Below, piece by piece: positions 62,218 to 64,000 of a stretch of 64,000 nucleotides of DNA; position 1 is the stretch's first letter; each line of letters begins with the position of its first letter. Under the pieces are notes generated by a model. It was not told where the DNA came from, made no database searches, and saw nothing but the letters and a program-made list of their open reading frames with translations. Source of the DNA: Glycomyces luteolus (GTDB taxonomy: Bacteria > Actinomycetota > Actinomycetes > Mycobacteriales > Micromonosporaceae); assembly GCF_027622875.1 (NCBI RefSeq), contig NZ_JAPZVP010000007.1, positions 186,001 to 250,000 of the forward strand. Reading direction: 5' to 3'. The translations under genes and the position numbers were made by a program.

Positions 62218-63024
62218 GTGCCACTCAGCACTCCCCACGCCCCGCAGCAGACCCCCGGTCTGCAGCAGCACCGCCGCGCCGCCGTCACCGCCACCGGCCT
62301 GTGGCGCGCGTACGGCTCGGGCGAGGCCCAAGTCGTGGCCCTGCGCGACGTGTCCGTGTCGTTCGCCTCCGGCCAGTTCACCGCGATCATGGGCCCCTCC
62401 GGCTCGGGCAAGTCCACCCTCATGCACTGCCTCGCAGGGCTCGACACCACCGACCGCGGCAGCGTCGACATCGGCGGCACGGTCATCACCGGCATGGGCG
62501 ACAAGGCCCTCACGAAGCTCCGCCGGGACAAGATCGGCTTCATCTTCCAGCAGTTCAACCTGCTGCCCACCCTGACGGCCGAGGAGAACATCCTGCTTCC
62601 GGCCTCCATCGCCGGCGCAAAGGCCGACCCGGCGTGGATCAGCCAGATCATCCGCACCCTCGACCTCCAGGAACGCCTGTCGCACAAGCCGACCGAGCTC
62701 TCGGGCGGCCAGCAGCAGCGCGTCGCCTGCGCCCGCGCCCTCGCCACCCGGCCCGAGGTCGTCTTCGCGGACGAGCCCACCGGCAACCTCGACACCCGCT
62801 CCAGCGGCGAGGTGCTGCGCTTCCTGCGCAAGTCCGTCGACGATTTCGGGCAGACCATCGTCATGGTCACCCACGACCCCTCGGCTGCCGCATACGCCGA
62901 CCGCGTCGTGTTCCTCGCCGACGGGCAGATCGTCCGCGATCTCGACCGGCCCACCGCCGACTCCGTGATCGACACGATGCGCGGCTTCGAGAACCGCGTC
63001 CCTCTCGCCGGAGAGGCCGCCTGA
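62218..63024 (+). CDS. MacB/LolD-type ABC transporter ATP-binding protein, module 2
   Basis: 268 residues, obviously a paralogue of the gene at 58668. The same blocks are near-identical ([69 protein letters not shown]), with the N-terminus and C-terminal 25 residues diverged. GTG start at 62218. It has its own promoter region (61979-62217, behind a terminator) and precedes its permease by 4 bp. Confidence 0.93.
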   Translation: MPLSTPHAPQQTPGLQQHRRAAVTATGLWRAYGSGEAQVVALRDVSVSFASGQFTAIMGPSGSGKSTLMHCLAGLDTTDRGSVDIGGTVITGMGDKALTKLRRDKIGFIFQQFNLLPTLTAEENILLPASIAGAKADPAWISQIIRTLDLQERLSHKPTELSGGQQQRVACARALATRPEVVFADEPTGNLDTRSSGEVLRFLRKSVDDFGQTIVMVTHDPSAAAYADRVVFLADGQIVRDLDRPTADSVIDTMRGFENRVPLAGEAA

Positions 63025-63028
63025 CCCG

Positions 63029-64000
63029 ATGCTCCGCGCCGCATTGAAGGGCATGGCGGCCCGCAAGGCCCGCCTCGCGCTCACCAGCCTCGCGGTCGTC
63101 CTCGGCTCGGCGTTCATCGCCGCGGCCCTGGTCCTGACCGCCTCCATCCAAGCCACTGTGGACGACCTGAACGACGAGCTGTACGCGGGCTCCGACGTCC
63201 TCGTCGTTCCGGCCGCACCCGAGTCGCGAGGCGACAGCCTCGTCCAGCAGGGCATCCCCGCCGAGACCCTCGCCGCCGTCGAAGGCACCGCAGGCGTCGA
63301 CCGGGTCGGCACCTCCGTCGCCGGGGCGATCAACGCCATCGGCGACAACGGCAAGGTCGTCGGCGGTCTCACCCCCACCATGGCCGCCAACTGGACCGAC
63401 GAAGCCCGCGACCGCGAAATGCGGGAGGGCCGCGCACCCGAGAGCGACGGCGAAGTCGCCGTCTCCGCCAAGTTCGCCGACGACTCCGGCCTCAGCGTGG
63501 GCGAGACGGTGACCGCGTACTCGCAGACCACCGAGCAGACCGCATACGAGATCGTCGGCGTCTACGGCTACTCCGGCGGCCGCGACTCCGTCTCCGGCGC
63601 CACCGAGATCGTCTTCACCACCGCAGAGGCGCAGCGCCTCGTCTTCGACGGCGAAGACGCCTACTCGGCTCTCGCCGTCCACGCCGCTGACGGCACCGAC
63701 GCCGACGACCTCGCAGCGGCACTCGAACCCGTCGCCGGCGCCGAATCGCAGGTCCAGACCTGGGAGGACTACAACGCCGAGGCGACCGCCCAGTCCGCCG
63801 AGCTCACCGGCCTCGTCGGCAACTTCCTGCTCGGCTTCGGACTCATCGCCGTGTTCGTCTCGGTGTTCCTCATCGCCAACACGTTCTCGATCGTCATCGC
63901 CGGTCGCCTCAAGGAGATCGCGATGATGCGCGCCATCGGCGCGGGCCGCGGCCAGGTCGTCCGCTCGATCCTCGCCGAGGCCCTCCTCCTCGGCGCGATC
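63029..64000 (+). CDS. FtsX/MacB-like ABC permease, module 2, 3' part outside window
   Basis: The first 324 codons of a permease that parallels the gene at 59447: MLRAALKGMAARKARLALTSLAVVLGSAFIAAALVLTAS (TM1 in the second half), an ectodomain with VDRVGTSVAGAINAIGDNGKVVGGL, then LGFGLIAVFVSVFLIANTFSIVIAGRLKEIAMMRAIGAGRGQVV. The ectodomain is the most diverged part, which suggests a different substrate or partner. It is open to the right edge. Confidence 0.92.
   Translation, partial: MLRAALKGMAARKARLALTSLAVVLGSAFIAAALVLTASIQATVDDLNDELYAGSDVLVVPAAPESRGDSLVQQGIPAETLAAVEGTAGVDRVGTSVAGAINAIGDNGKVVGGLTPTMAANWTDEARDREMREGRAPESDGEVAVSAKFADDSGLSVGETVTAYSQTTEQTAYEIVGVYGYSGGRDSVSGATEIVFTTAEAQRLVFDGEDAYSALAVHAADGTDADDLAAALEPVAGAESQVQTWEDYNAEATAQSAELTGLVGNFLLGFGLIAVFVSVFLIANTFSIVIAGRLKEIAMMRAIGAGRGQVVRSILAEALLLGAI

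Overview
This 64 kb window is high-GC chromosomal DNA from an actinobacterium (phylum Actinomycetota). The evidence is a complete Pup-proteasome locus (arc, dop, pup, prcB, prcA, pafA, pafB, pafC) in the mycobacterial order, together with RbpA, a separate polyprenol-phosphate-mannose synthase next to Lnt, HelY beside tatC/tatA, and a maleylpyruvate-isomerase-fold protein of the mycothiol-dependent type. Gene content fits a non-mycobacterial, plant-polysaccharide-using soil lineage; Glycomycetales or a near relative is a guess that the sequence alone cannot settle. I see no insertion sequence, prophage, CRISPR array, rRNA or tRNA gene.

Layout. 1-5.4 kb: a rhamnose catabolic operon (rhaM-rhaI-rhaEW, minus strand, running off the left edge), a divergent LacI repressor with two operator-like palindromes, and a GH51 arabinofuranosidase. 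5.4-9.2 kb: a DAHP synthase behind a probable aromatic leader-peptide attenuator, a DinB/maleylpyruvate-isomerase-fold protein, a secreted LAS-type peptidase-like protein, and an exonuclease III. 9.3-20.7 kb: a phosphatase-like polytopic membrane protein, a second exonuclease III, a DUF3516 helicase, an unknown Cys-containing exported protein, a kinase-like protein, ArfB, a GH43 arabinanase-like enzyme, a YigZ protein, an orphan response regulator and two small proteins. 20.8-24.6 kb: a LysR regulator, a MurA paralogue, a tail-anchored protein and a PadR regulator. 24.6-35.4 kb: a membrane-anchored Hsp70-like protein, rbpA, the lnt-ppm-fxsA operon, a 511-bp gene-free stretch, an amidohydrolase, a polar amino-acid ABC importer and a 5'-3' exonuclease.

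35.4-53.5 kb is the protein-turnover and export block. On the minus strand it runs arc, dop, pup, prcB, prcA, pafA, a small membrane protein, pafB, pafC, a second small membrane protein, tatA, tatC, helY; DUF3866, HAD and ferredoxin genes are inserted on the plus strand. trmI follows. 53.5-56.4 kb: a site-2 protease, a methyltransferase and a RecB-type Fe-S nuclease. 56.5-64 kb: a sensor kinase/response regulator pair followed by two tandem, closely similar ABC ATPase + FtsX/MacB-type permease modules, the second cut by the right edge.

Systems that stand out: (i) about twenty start codons lie 6-8 nt behind a TANNNT-like -10 box, which points to pervasive leaderless mRNAs; (ii) the aro leader peptide and terminator; (iii) a 33-bp tandem array that starts inside the arc stop codon; (iv) the duplicated ABC/FtsX modules behind a two-component system and a 20-bp operator palindrome; (v) a LysR-linked MurA paralogue with its catalytic residues intact; (vi) a 511-bp gene-free interval that may encode an RNA. 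No single undescribed system is proven by the sequence.
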